A DNA stretch of 64,000 nt from positions 186,001-250,000 of the forward strand of contig NZ_QLMC01000008.1 in assembly GCF_003259745.1 (NCBI RefSeq), written 5' to 3'. The position numbers and the translations under genes are program-made. Shown in pieces: positions 1 to 8,000 of the stretch (positions are counted from its first letter, which is position 1; every line of letters starts with the position of its first letter). This stretch comes from Larkinella arboricola (GTDB lineage: Bacteria; Bacteroidota; Bacteroidia; Cytophagales; Spirosomataceae). Below the pieces are notes generated by a model. The model was given only the letters and a program-made list of their open reading frames with translations. It did no database searches and was not told the origin of the DNA.

Positions 1-220
1 AAAAAAACTTTAACCAGGGCCAATTTTTTTTTTAACCTGGCGATTTTGTTCAAAAATGTTGCCCCCTTCATATTTAAACTTTCTTTAATTTCTTTAACTT
101 CTTAAACCAGGTTAAAGAAATTTTAAAAAGTTTAACGGTTGATAAACAGCTAATTATCGGTAAAAATCCGCTTAGTTTAAGAAGTTAAAGAATTTTGGAA
201 GAAATTCTTCTTGGAAGGTT
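1..220. repeat. GTTAAA/CCAGG-rich AT-rich repeat region
   Basis: This AT-rich stretch repeats short TTTAAC / GTTAAA units and CCAGG / CCTGG cores, for example near 9, 33, 104 and 127. It includes a 10-bp inverted repeat, TTTCTTTAAC at 89-98 and GTTAAAGAAA at 111-120, around a 12-nt loop. Such clustering can mark a replication origin, a regulator binding region or the end of a mobile element. A helicase-primase gene of the same island lies 4 kb away, which makes an origin conceivable, but this is inference. The window edge cuts whatever lies to the left. Confidence 0.35.
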
Positions 221-250
221 GAAAGGAAACCCAAAGGCCGGGCCAGGCGC

Positions 251-281
251 AAAAAAAGCCCGAAAACGAAGGCTTTCGGGC
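251..281 (-). terminator. Rho-independent terminator (minus strand)
   Basis: The 8-bp stem GCCCGAAA (258-265) / TTTCGGGC (274-281) is followed, reading on the minus strand, by seven T (A-run at 251-257). It would stop transcripts coming leftwards from about 300-770, but I see no convincing gene there, so it may belong to a deleted or decayed one. Confidence 0.6.
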
Positions 282-770
282 GGGCTTAACTTTGTATTTA
301 AGAAGGATTCCTGATTCTTGTCGCCTGGCGGCTGTTTTAACCGCCTTTTAAGGCCGTGGCGGGTTTATTTAGTGGACGGTAACGAATTGCTTACCTGTTG
401 ACAAACAACGCCCTAACGGCTTTATAACGCATCGGTAAACATCAGCGGCTTCGGCGGGCTTTCACCGGGTACCAGAAAGATTTTCCCAGCGCCCGAAACT
501 TTTTCAATGAGTTATGGAAAAATTCTTTTTGGAAAATTGCAAAGAAATCCAAAACTCAAAAAATAGCTCAGTAAAAGCTAATTGACATAAGCCTTCCACC
601 TGCCTAATATATAGCTATCGAAAGATTCAACCGTTTAAAAAATTAGTGGTACTAAATTATAGGATACTTACTATATTTCATCAGGCCTCTAAAACTATAA
701 TAAGAGCACGTAGAAACAATCTTCATCAATCGTATCAGCTTGTATTTTGTAATCATTTCTAAAATCCACT
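282..770. other. Gene-free stretch upstream of the CBASS operon
   Basis: No convincing coding sequence is seen on either strand. A minus-strand open stretch of about 30 codons at roughly 420-510 has a protein-like composition but no start codon and may be a gene remnant. The last 200 bases are AT-rich and presumably carry the promoter of the CD-NTase gene at 771. I could not assign promoter boxes with confidence. Confidence 0.4.
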
Positions 771-1832
771 ATGAACAAAGGGTATAGAACGTTAACCGAA
801 GGGATTAAAAATAGAAACAATCCTGAGAATTTCATTCCTCAAAGATCATTTAGAGAGGAACTATCATCAATTGAGTATAGTGATGTACTTGTTTACATAC
901 GCTACGCAATGAAAGGCGTGGAGCCAGCATATACGCAGGTAAGTAAACAAGCTGGTGAAAACGTGAAAAGTCATTTAAAGCCATTGGAGGATGTAGAGTT
1001 TCAATTTCAAGGCTCTGTAATGACAAACACGCATATAAAAGCTTACAGTGACATTGACCTATTAGTAATTTCTTCTAAATTTTATACTTGGGATAAAAGT
1101 GAATCTGAAAAGTATATTAATGAAAATGACTTTCGGTCACGACTGGACACTAATAGCATAAATAAATTAATTTATGAACAAAATAATTTCTCACTTTATC
1201 AAGGGGATTTCATTGCTGACTTAAAAAAGTTAAGAAGCGATAGTGAATATATATTAAAGTCGAAGTATGTAATTTGTAATATTAACGAACCTAAATGTAT
1301 AAAAATAAAAAATCAAGACTTAAATAGATCTGTTGATGTTGTAGTAGCAAACTGGTATGACGATATAAGATCAGTCATATATGACAAAGGAGTAAACCGA
1401 GGAATCCAAATTTTCAACAAATCAACTAATGATAGAGAGGACCCTGATTATCCGTTTGTAAGTATTAAAAGAATAAACGAAAGAGGAAATCTTACTAATG
1501 GCAGAATCAAAAAAATGATACGTTTCTTAAAAAATATCAAGTCGGATTCAAGCCTGGAAATTAACCTGAACAGTTTTGACATTAATGCTATATGCTATGA
1601 CATTGAACCTGCAAAATACCAAAATGCATCATTTTTAGAGTTAGTTCCAATAGTTATTTCGCAACTTAATAGTATTTGCACTAATCCATCTCACGCTGAA
1701 AGAATAGTGTCTGTGGACGAAAGAGAATATATTTTCAAATATCGGCAATCAAAATTAAAAGAAGTACAGAAGGTATTGTCTGAAATCCAATCAATTTATT
1801 TAGATCTTAAAAAGGTTATACAAAATGTCTAA
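771..1832 (+). CDS. CBASS CD-NTase (cyclic dinucleotide synthase)
   Basis: This 353-aa protein is a nucleotidyltransferase of the cGAS/DncV-like (CD-NTase) family, which makes a cyclic nucleotide alarm signal in the cytoplasm upon phage infection. The active site is visible: G81-S82 followed by D94 and D96 (GS-x11-DID pattern) and a third acid, D189, in SVDVVVA. The rest of the N-terminal half fits the family's polymerase-beta fold and the C-terminal half is helical. Its stop overlaps the start of the TIR-STING gene by 8 bp, so the two are translationally coupled. In characterised Bacteroidota CBASS loci with TIR-STING effectors, the CdnE-type synthase makes 3',3'-cyclic di-GMP; that product is inferred here. 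The gene is clearly AT-rich compared with the genes to the right. The exact clade was not determined, so no symbol is given. Confidence 0.85.
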   Translation: MNKGYRTLTEGIKNRNNPENFIPQRSFREELSSIEYSDVLVYIRYAMKGVEPAYTQVSKQAGENVKSHLKPLEDVEFQFQGSVMTNTHIKAYSDIDLLVISSKFYTWDKSESEKYINENDFRSRLDTNSINKLIYEQNNFSLYQGDFIADLKKLRSDSEYILKSKYVICNINEPKCIKIKNQDLNRSVDVVVANWYDDIRSVIYDKGVNRGIQIFNKSTNDREDPDYPFVSIKRINERGNLTNGRIKKMIRFLKNIKSDSSLEINLNSFDINAICYDIEPAKYQNASFLELVPIVISQLNSICTNPSHAERIVSVDEREYIFKYRQSKLKEVQKVLSEIQSIYLDLKKVIQNV

Positions 1833-2820
1833 GAAAAAAGAAACTGTAAACAAAGCAATGAAACCTACAATTTTCATTGCATCATCTGGAAAATCGAGTG
1901 ATATTGCTGAAGCCATTAAGTTAAATCTTGATAAGGAAGCAGAAGTAGATATCTGGACCGAGAATATTTTCCAGCAAAATGAAGGGACTTTGGAAACATT
2001 GATGAATCGGGCGAGCTACTATGATTTTTTTATTGGTGTTTTTGCTGCTGATGATACTGCAATTATAAAAAAGAAGAAGAAAGATGTTACCAGGGATAAT
2101 GTAATTTTTGAATTTGGTCTCTTTTTAGGTAGAATTGGTTTAGATAGAACTTTTTTCGTATTAGAGGAAGGCATTGACCTTTTTAACGACTGGAATGGCA
2201 TCACCACTAGTACCTTTACTCGCCGAGATAACTTAACTTCTGCATTAGGAGCATCATGTATTCGTATAAAAGAAAGGATGAAAGTAGCAGAAGAGTTATT
2301 TAACTACACTGTCCTTCCTTCGACTTCTCTTGCAGTAGGATACTATTATAACTTTTTAAGAGAGATACTTGAAGCTTTCAACAATCAAAAATCAATTCAA
2401 ATTATTTTAGAAAGGGACAGAACAGGAAAACCTACAAAAACAATTGACTATGAAATAAAGAAGCCTTATCCAACAATTGAAATCAGAGTTCCTCAGAATC
2501 TAGCTTCACTAAAAAAAGAGGTTTTAACTTGGAATACATCAGAATACAAACAAATTTTTATAAATGCAGCTTCTAGGACTTACCCTTTTTTTCTTCAAGG
2601 CGAGTTTAAAGAAGATCAAATATTAAGCATATTTGACATTCCTACAACACTTTATGCTTCTTACTTAACAATAAAAGAGCTTTTTACAGATTCATTTCTT
2701 AAAACACAGAACAACGAGCGAAAATTAATTAACAAGGAAATTAGAAATTTTGAAAGGACTTTGAGTAAGCTTATTGATGACACCATAGAGGAAAAGTTTT
2801 ACAAGTTTACTATTTATTAG
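1825..2820 (+). CDS. cap12: TIR-STING CBASS effector (Cap12-like)
   Basis: This 331-aa protein has two domains. Residues about 13-150 are a TIR-like domain (PF10137-type predicted nucleotide-binding fold) opening with KPTIFIASS and carrying the presumed catalytic glutamate E96 in NVIFEFGLFLG. Residues about 165-331 resemble the prokaryotic STING domain, beginning LAVGYYYNFL and ending in long helices. The length matches characterised bacterial TIR-STING proteins (about 320 aa). In that family, binding of cyclic di-GMP to STING drives filament formation and activates TIR NAD+ cleavage, so the cell dies or stops growing before the phage matures. The gene overlaps the synthase gene by 8 bp; an alternative start at residue 12 (1858) would begin directly at the TIR domain. 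No Cap2/Cap3 genes are present, which fits a minimal type I CBASS. The STING assignment rests on length, context and recognisable motifs, not on a search. Confidence 0.82.
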   Translation: MSKKKETVNKAMKPTIFIASSGKSSDIAEAIKLNLDKEAEVDIWTENIFQQNEGTLETLMNRASYYDFFIGVFAADDTAIIKKKKKDVTRDNVIFEFGLFLGRIGLDRTFFVLEEGIDLFNDWNGITTSTFTRRDNLTSALGASCIRIKERMKVAEELFNYTVLPSTSLAVGYYYNFLREILEAFNNQKSIQIILERDRTGKPTKTIDYEIKKPYPTIEIRVPQNLASLKKEVLTWNTSEYKQIFINAASRTYPFFLQGEFKEDQILSIFDIPTTLYASYLTIKELFTDSFLKTQNNERKLINKEIRNFERTLSKLIDDTIEEKFYKFTIY

Positions 2821-2852
2821 ATATTATCCTCATTCATATAAACTTTCCATTG

Positions 2853-2885
2853 AAGCGGCCACTTCATTCATTAAAGTGGCCGCTT
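2853..2885. terminator. Bidirectional hairpin between convergent operons
   Basis: A perfect 12-bp stem, AAGCGGCCACTT (2853-2864) / AAGTGGCCGCTT (2874-2885), with a 9-nt loop, lies 33 bp after the TIR-STING stop and about 50 bp beyond the convergent minus-strand operon. There is no long T-run, so termination could need assistance. Confidence 0.6.
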
Positions 2886-2937
2886 GACGCTTCTGCATTT
2901 ATAAGTACAAAATTGGCAATGATCACATAATACCCGT

Positions 2938-3216
2938 TCATTTCGCTTTCGGTTCGGGAATCATCTCGATCATCGATCCTTTATCCACCAGGGAAAAGAA
3001 TTCATCTAGGGCGTAATAAAACGGGTTGGAATCGCCTACTTCCAGAAGCTTGATTCCGACCGTCCGAACGTCCGACGTTACGCCTTTCAGGATCTTTTCG
3101 ACCACGGCGAACTGGCGCTTTCCGTCTTTGCTTTTCCACCAACTCCACAGCATCACCGTACGGGCCACCGTGGGTTCGGCCGCTGCCACCGTGGCCAGGT
3201 TAGATACCGCTACCAT
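2938..3216 (-). CDS. Hypothetical protein of the mobile-element operon (92 aa)
   Basis: I do not recognise this family. The 92-aa product has no signal peptide or membrane segment; residues 10-30 are rich in small hydrophobic residues (AVSNLATVAAAE) and the rest looks like a compact alpha/beta domain ending in a charged tail. Its start lies inside the 3' end of the preceding 115-aa gene (17-bp overlap), the arrangement of a coupled operon running leftwards from the helicase gene. It is the last gene of that block and converges on the CBASS operon. Confidence 0.55.
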   Translation of the reverse strand: MVAVSNLATVAAAEPTVARTVMLWSWWKSKDGKRQFAVVEKILKGVTSDVRTVGIKLLEVGDSNPFYYALDEFFSLVDKGSMIEMIPEPKAK

Positions 3217-3547
3217 CCTGCTCGTTCAGTTGTTCTTCCAGAATTTTCCCCGTTGCATCATCGACTATGATTATCCGGCCCGCGATCAGTTCTTCCATTA
3301 GGTGTTCGGCGGCTCGTAATTCATCCACGGATTCACAGTTGGCCAGCTTACTAGCCAGCTTCAGGATAACATCGCGCATATGGAAGATCAGATCCTTTTC
3401 TTCCTTCGGTGAATCGGTCAGTATTTTACTTCGTGTCTTTTCAGTGGCGGCCCTGATCGGTGCTTCGTTGGGTGTTGCCGCCAGTAATACCATTGCGGTA
3501 TTTTGTACCAGGTATTGTACGACTTTGTTCTTTTTGCCGGTTGTCAT
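3200..3547 (-). CDS. Hypothetical protein (115 aa), helical
   Basis: The family is not recognised. The 115-aa product is mostly helical, with a basic N-terminus (MTTGKKNKVVQYL), a charged middle and a regular amphipathic stretch, ASKLANCESVDELRAAEHL, that could form a dimerising coil. It overlaps the 92-aa gene downstream by 17 bp. It also overlaps the upstream 79-aa membrane ORF by 107 bp, which is unusually long; either the 115-aa gene starts at an internal ATG or the two reading frames are nested. Confidence 0.5.
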   Translation of the reverse strand: MTTGKKNKVVQYLVQNTAMVLLAATPNEAPIRAATEKTRSKILTDSPKEEKDLIFHMRDVILKLASKLANCESVDELRAAEHLMEELIAGRIIIVDDATGKILEEQLNEQDGSGI

Positions 3548-3680
3548 TGGATTCGCTGTTTATGAAGTGAAAGGAGAAGTACAGGGCGGTCGCCAGAATT
3601 ACCAGACAGATCAGGCCGGGAAGCAAAAGCGCCCCCGCCAGGCAGAGGCTGGCCAGGTAAACGAATTGAAGGATTATCAT
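3441..3680 (-). CDS. Small hydrophobic membrane protein (79 aa), overlapping gene
   Basis: The first 45 residues of this 79-aa product are strongly hydrophobic (LASLCLAGALLLPG, LICLVILATALYFSFHF), predicting one long or two short membrane segments, followed by a polar tail. Support for it being real comes from its leader: on the minus strand CATTCATTCCTATAAT lies shortly before its ATG, and the same string lies before the helicase gene's ATG (see findings). The polar tail shares DNA with the next gene in another frame, so the true end of the functional protein is uncertain. The function is unknown. Confidence 0.45.
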   Translation of the reverse strand: MIILQFVYLASLCLAGALLLPGLICLVILATALYFSFHFINSESNDNRQKEQSRTIPGTKYRNGITGGNTQRSTDQGRH

Positions 3681-3791
3681 CTTTAAAACTGATTATAGGA
3701 ATGAATGATGGATGAAAAATTGCGGGATAGTTTTCCACCAAAAATTATGATTGATGGATCAGGCGCTGATGGGGCCGGATCCCGCCGGTTT

Positions 3792-4025
3792 TTAGGAGGG
3801 CTTACCGAAGAATCTTCGCGTTTTGGGCTGGGCCGCCTTTGGAACCGGATTTTCGTTTTCGTCGTACAGCGGGCTAGTGTACCACCAGTAATTCACCAGG
3901 CACAGCCCCGCCGTCATTAAACAGCCAATCGTTACCAGCAACGATTTAAACGACAGTGGACAGGCCAGGGAAAAGGGAACGATCAGCGCGGCCTGGGTGC
4001 CGATGATTAAATACAAGGCTTTCAT
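3792..4025 (-). CDS. Small membrane protein (77 aa), DxNxNPxPK tail
   Basis: I start this protein at the ATG at 4025 (MKALYLIIG), immediately after the helicase gene's stop; the longer open frame would run into that gene. Two membrane segments are predicted (about residues 4-20 and 28-47), then a polar tail, YDENENPVPK, rich in basic residues and ending FFGKPS. The tail resembles that of the 74-aa protein at 41866-42090 (VDANNNPIPK, ending AGFPI), suggesting a shared family. The role is unknown; the location suggests it belongs to the element's maintenance or replication operon. Confidence 0.55.
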   Translation of the reverse strand: MKALYLIIGTQAALIVPFSLACPLSFKSLLVTIGCLMTAGLCLVNYWWYTSPLYDENENPVPKAAQPKTRRFFGKPS

Positions 4026-4047
4026 AAAGGATGAAGGGTTAGAGGAA

Positions 4048-6981
4048 TTAAAGCTTTTTGATATCGTTGATTTCGGCTCCATGCGTCCGGATGTAGATGA
4101 ATTCGGCGGTTTTATCTTCGGCATTCTTCCGGATAATAAGCCCCGTTTTACCTTGTAATTCTTTCGGGCAGTACTCGAAATCGTTGAAGTTGCACCAGGC
4201 TTTCAGGGCGCGTTTAAAGGCCTGGCTGGTCATTTTAATTTTAGAGGAACGGAACAGATCCTCCTGGGCATCTTCTTTCGGAATCAGCTTATCCAGGCGG
4301 GCGGCTTCGGGCGAAAAGTACGCATCGGCCCAGTTGCGGAAGTGGTCCCCCATCACCGCGATCAGATTCCGCTTCGACAGGTTCGCCAGTGGCGCTTCCA
4401 GCTTGTCATTACAGCCCAGGTAAAACTTTACGCATTGGGCCATAAAGTTGTAAAAGCGGTTCCATTCGGCTTCATCCCAATCATCGAAAAGGTTCATTCC
4501 GAATTCGTCCGCTGGCGATCGGCTTTCGCGGTAGTCACCCGTATTTTCGTGGTAGTAGTCCGAAAACGCCACGTATAACTTTCTTCGGCGGCTGGATGGA
4601 TCCGTATACCGATCACCGAAGTTTGTATCAAATAGCCACTTCGGGGAAACCGCGTATTCAAGCTCAAACGAACGTTTTTGCTTCGGGTTGATCGTGGTGG
4701 CCGAAGTCAGTGGCGCATAGAAGAAACCGAACGGAAGGCTTTCGTGGGCATCTTCCAGGTGGATGATATCGGTATCCTGATCGACGTTTTCCAGAAGGTG
4801 CTTATTCTCCACCAGTTGCGGGTTCCGTCCGTCCAGCTGTACTTTCGTCACCAGCTTATAGATTCCTTTGGCCAGGATCCCTTTCCCCGCCCCGCCGTGG
4901 CTTTCGGAGTTTTCCGAGATCTTGGCATCCATCACAAACACCGCCCAGGGCTTCGCCGGATTTTTGTAACGGTGCAACAGGTAGCCGATCGCGTAAATCT
5001 TATTGATCAGGTGAAGCTTTTGTTCCTGGATTTCTTCTTCCGTTAGTAGTTCGCCATCCACGGCGAAACGGTACTTCTTCCGGTATTCAGCTTGCTTTTC
5101 CGGTTTGCTCCAGTGAAGCATCGCCTTTAGATCGTCCTGGCTGAAGTTGTTTTCTTCGCAGTACTCCAGCTGGGCGGCCCGATCCATCAGGCCCAGATCC
5201 AGGCGTTCTTCCAGTTCTTTCCGCCAGTGCGAACGGCTGGTTTGAATCAGAAACTTCAGGAAAGTAGGCAGATTATCGCCCAGCTGGATATCGTACTGGC
5301 CGCCCTCGGTTTTGCTGATCCGGAACATATCTTCCAGAATCTTCACCGGCCGCTGAATTACCTTATGTTCCCAGATGTGTTTTTCCAGGTTTCCGACCTT
5401 TTCTTCCGTAATCCCGGCCGCCGTAATCTTCCAGGTATTCTTCGCAAAAAAGAGATACTGGTAATCGTGGCCGTAGGTCTGAAAATCACCTTCAAAAAAC
5501 GCCAGGTTGGAAATACTCGAATCGTTCAGATAGGGCGTTTTGTACATCGCGTTCCGCAGGTCAACCGGATAGCGCCGTTCTTCCAGAAAGCCGTGGATAA
5601 AGTCTTTTACCGCCGAAGCTTCGATTTTCGATACGATGTTGTTTTGCTCCCGTACGTAGCAAAAGCCATCCTTTTCCTTCGGCGATCGGTAGCGGGCGAA
5701 GCCGTTCACCCGTAAGAAGTTGTAAGCGTGTACGTTATTGAATTTATACTCCATCAACAGCTTACCGAACTTCATTCGCGGTTCGCCATCCCGATCCAGC
5801 GCCACATCCTGATCCCAGAACTGATACGGAAGCGCCACTTTCACCAGTTCCAGAAATTCAGCCTTCCGATGATACTTCAGATAATCGCGTACGTCTTTGC
5901 AGGGATTCCCGTTTGCATCCAGGCGCTTCTTCAGATCTTCCGGAAGCTGGATCGTTCGGATTTCTACGTACTGCATGGCCAGTTTGTGGGCTTCGCGTTT
6001 GCCAGTTACATCGATATCCGGAAGGTTGTAAATCTTCTCGGCCAAGCGGCAAAGGGTTTTGTAATCGGCGGGCGATAAAAGGGCCGTTTCGCTGTTTTGC
6101 CAGATCACCGTGAAGCCCAGGGCCGCCACGTTTAAGGCATCGCTTCCGCCCGTACAAAGGATTATTTCTTCCAGCTTCTCCTTTGCCTTTTTCTTCTTTT
6201 TGGCGGGCTTATCACCTTCATCCAGATCTTCTTCGCTCGATCCGCCTTCGGTCGCACTGGCGGCCACCAGTTCGGCCACTTTCTTCTGGGCCTGGGCTAG
6301 ACCGTGGATGAAGCTGGCGGGCTTGTTGCCGGTTGACTGAAAGCGGAAGCGTTTTTCGGCTTTGGGCTTATACAGCTTTTTCCATTCGCCTTCATCGATC
6401 AGAAACATCGGAAAAAGCTCGGTACTGATATACTGGTGGGTTTTGCCTTCTTTGGTCTGGGTGTAGGATTTCAGGCACTTGTAATGGTAGTGGGCGCAAA
6501 TCCGGCTTCCTTCCGCCAGGCGGGCTTCGTCGTTATGGCCCAGGGCGTTGAAGGCATTGGTGGAAAATAACGCCTTCAGATCGTGGATCTCGAATTCCTT
6601 GTACTCGAAGTTCATGGATCCTTCCGCTTCTTCGGGTTTGGCGGCCCAGGATTTATAATCGGGCTTCGCTTCCGGAACGTCCGAACCTTCGTATTTGTAG
6701 AAGGCGGCCACGGCCTTCAGGGCCGTTATAAAGTCGGTACCGTCCAGGTATTGCGCCACCGCCACGGCGTTCATGGCTGGATCCGATGATCCAAAATCCT
6801 TTACGATGTAGGTACCATTATCGTTTTTCAGGCTGGCGCTGGCGGTTTTTTCTTCGGGGCGTAGCTTGAACTTCCGGTTGCGATGATTGACACTTTCGGC
6901 CGCATCGGGAAACCGATGGATGATATACGAAAGGCCGCCATCGATAGCCAGCAGATCGGATAATTCGATTTTCTTCTTCAT
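4048..6981 (-). CDS. Primase-helicase of a mobile element (Toprim + SF3/D5-like ATPase)
   Basis: This 977-aa protein is a predicted replication enzyme of an integrative element or phage satellite. An N-terminal primase-associated region (residues 1-110) is followed by a Toprim-like segment around 272-350 (EEIILCTGGSDALNVAALG, then an acidic DID), preceded by a lysine-rich linker at about 255-270. The C-terminal half resembles DUF5906/D5-type SF3 helicases: a Walker A-like GGAGKG at about residue 694, a Walker B-like IIHLEDAHE at about 739 and a later SSRRRK sensor/arginine region. It would prime and unwind the element's DNA in the cytoplasm. The start ATG lies just after an ATTCATTCCTATAAT leader. 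It is the largest gene in the minus-strand block; small orphan genes follow it. Confidence 0.75.
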   Translation of the reverse strand: MKKKIELSDLLAIDGGLSYIIHRFPDAAESVNHRNRKFKLRPEEKTASASLKNDNGTYIVKDFGSSDPAMNAVAVAQYLDGTDFITALKAVAAFYKYEGSDVPEAKPDYKSWAAKPEEAEGSMNFEYKEFEIHDLKALFSTNAFNALGHNDEARLAEGSRICAHYHYKCLKSYTQTKEGKTHQYISTELFPMFLIDEGEWKKLYKPKAEKRFRFQSTGNKPASFIHGLAQAQKKVAELVAASATEGGSSEEDLDEGDKPAKKKKKAKEKLEEIILCTGGSDALNVAALGFTVIWQNSETALLSPADYKTLCRLAEKIYNLPDIDVTGKREAHKLAMQYVEIRTIQLPEDLKKRLDANGNPCKDVRDYLKYHRKAEFLELVKVALPYQFWDQDVALDRDGEPRMKFGKLLMEYKFNNVHAYNFLRVNGFARYRSPKEKDGFCYVREQNNIVSKIEASAVKDFIHGFLEERRYPVDLRNAMYKTPYLNDSSISNLAFFEGDFQTYGHDYQYLFFAKNTWKITAAGITEEKVGNLEKHIWEHKVIQRPVKILEDMFRISKTEGGQYDIQLGDNLPTFLKFLIQTSRSHWRKELEERLDLGLMDRAAQLEYCEENNFSQDDLKAMLHWSKPEKQAEYRKKYRFAVDGELLTEEEIQEQKLHLINKIYAIGYLLHRYKNPAKPWAVFVMDAKISENSESHGGAGKGILAKGIYKLVTKVQLDGRNPQLVENKHLLENVDQDTDIIHLEDAHESLPFGFFYAPLTSATTINPKQKRSFELEYAVSPKWLFDTNFGDRYTDPSSRRRKLYVAFSDYYHENTGDYRESRSPADEFGMNLFDDWDEAEWNRFYNFMAQCVKFYLGCNDKLEAPLANLSKRNLIAVMGDHFRNWADAYFSPEAARLDKLIPKEDAQEDLFRSSKIKMTSQAFKRALKAWCNFNDFEYCPKELQGKTGLIIRKNAEDKTAEFIYIRTHGAEINDIKKL

Positions 6982-7202
6982 TAGAAATTATAGGAATGAA
7001 TGACTTTGCAGGTATAAAAAGCCGCTGGCGAAGGCTGACCAGCTAATTGATCAGTAAGGTTAACCCCTACTATTTTTTCAAACTTGGACAGGGCAGCGGC
7101 TTTATTCATCGCATTTTTAGAAAAGTAAAAGGATGATATGTACCTAGTTAAGGAGTTAATTATCAGACAGGGAGTCCAAAAAAAGGGGTGGCGGGGCCGC
7201 CC
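6982..7202. other. Intergenic region with long inverted repeat before helicase gene
   Basis: AAAGCCGCTG (7018-7027) and CAGCGGCTTT (7094-7103) form a 10-bp inverted repeat around 66 nt, upstream of the helicase gene on the minus strand. It could be a structured leader, an attenuator or an origin element. The ATTATAGGAATGAATGA string shared with other element genes lies at its edge near 6988-7003. Confidence 0.4.
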
Positions 7203-7445
7203 CTAAGCGTCCTTTTCCTCTAAAAATCTGTCCGCTATCTTTTCGACTACTTCTGTGAATTGCGGATCACCGGCGTACATAAACCAGGCATTCCGCCAGC
7301 GGTTGGAGTTAGTCAATCTGTCTAGCTCTGGCGCTAGTTCGGCCACCGCCATAAGTACGTCTTGCTGGCCTATTTCTTTTGGAAGGCGTTGTTTGGCCGC
7401 TTTCATACGGTTCTTCCAATACTGGGCAGATGTAAGCTTTTGCAT
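7203..7445 (-). CDS. Small helical protein, divergent from XRE repressor (80 aa)
   Basis: This 80-aa product is basic at the N-terminus (YWKNRMKAAKQRLPKEI) and acidic at the C-terminus, is all-helical by composition, and lacks a signal peptide or membrane segment. It is transcribed divergently from the XRE repressor at 7615 across a 170-bp region with four repeated operator-like boxes, the usual layout of an early or excision gene next to its repressor. Size and position would fit an excisionase-like or regulatory protein, but no diagnostic motif is visible. Confidence 0.5.
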   Translation of the reverse strand: MQKLTSAQYWKNRMKAAKQRLPKEIGQQDVLMAVAELAPELDRLTNSNRWRNAWFMYAGDPQFTEVVEKIADRFLEEKDA

Positions 7446-7476
7446 TGCATTTTATTTAAAGGATGCCTACTACTAT

Positions 7477-7600
7477 TGTACACTGAAGCCTTTTAGCGTA
7501 CATTTATCTAGTTTGAGTGCCACTAAATCCTGTGGTGCAATTTCTTAATATGCAAATGTACATTTAAAAATTGCATCAGCAAATTTATGCTGTACATTTT
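7477..7600. promoter_or_regulatory. Operator-like array (four GTACA boxes)
   Basis: Boxes occur at 7477 (TGTACACTGA), 7497 (CGTACATTTA), 7557 (TGTACATTTA) and 7591 (TGTACATTTT), all within the divergent interval between the 80-aa gene and the XRE regulator. Repeated half-sites in such an interval are typical of lambda-repressor-like autoregulation. Binding by the 7615 product is inferred. Confidence 0.5.
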
Positions 7601-7614
7601 TCTATTTCTGCTAA

Positions 7615-7941
7615 ATGAATTTTGGAGATCGAATAAAACGCCTGCGTGAAGACAAGAAAATGTCACAAGATGATCTTGCGCGTTTGATGGGTAAAAAGCA
7701 TAGAAACGTAGTAGGCTCTTGGGAGAAAGGAAAAGCTGAACCTTCCTTATCTGACATTCGTAAACTGGCGGAAATCCTGTCCACTACTACAAATTACCTA
7801 ATTGAAGGAATTGAAGCGGCACAGCCAACAGTGGTGCAGGAAGTACCAGCTGGCTATGTAATGATGAAGGCTGAAGAAGTAATCGAGATGCAACGCCAGC
7901 TACTAAAGAAGCAAGGTGAAAAGATAGAAGAACAGAAGTGA
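7615..7941 (+). CDS. XRE-family (Cro/CI-like) DNA-binding regulator
   Basis: This 108-aa protein has a classic HTH_3 domain at residues 1-62: FGDRIKRLREDKKMSQDDLARLMG, then the recognition region ending SWEKGKAEPS and the closing LAEILSTTTNYLIEG. The C-terminal part is a short acidic/basic helix (QRQLLKKQGEKIEEQK) that could dimerise as a coiled coil. It probably represses both itself and the divergent mobile-element operon through the four boxes upstream. It lies 59 bp before the DUF4062 effector gene on the same strand and could also hold that gene off in uninfected cells. Confidence 0.85.
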   Translation: MNFGDRIKRLREDKKMSQDDLARLMGKKHRNVVGSWEKGKAEPSLSDIRKLAEILSTTTNYLIEGIEAAQPTVVQEVPAGYVMMKAEEVIEMQRQLLKKQGEKIEEQK

Positions 7942-8000
7942 AGCCCTCATTAGGGCGTTATTACTTATTTCATTGAATTACAATTAATTATACCTAAAAA

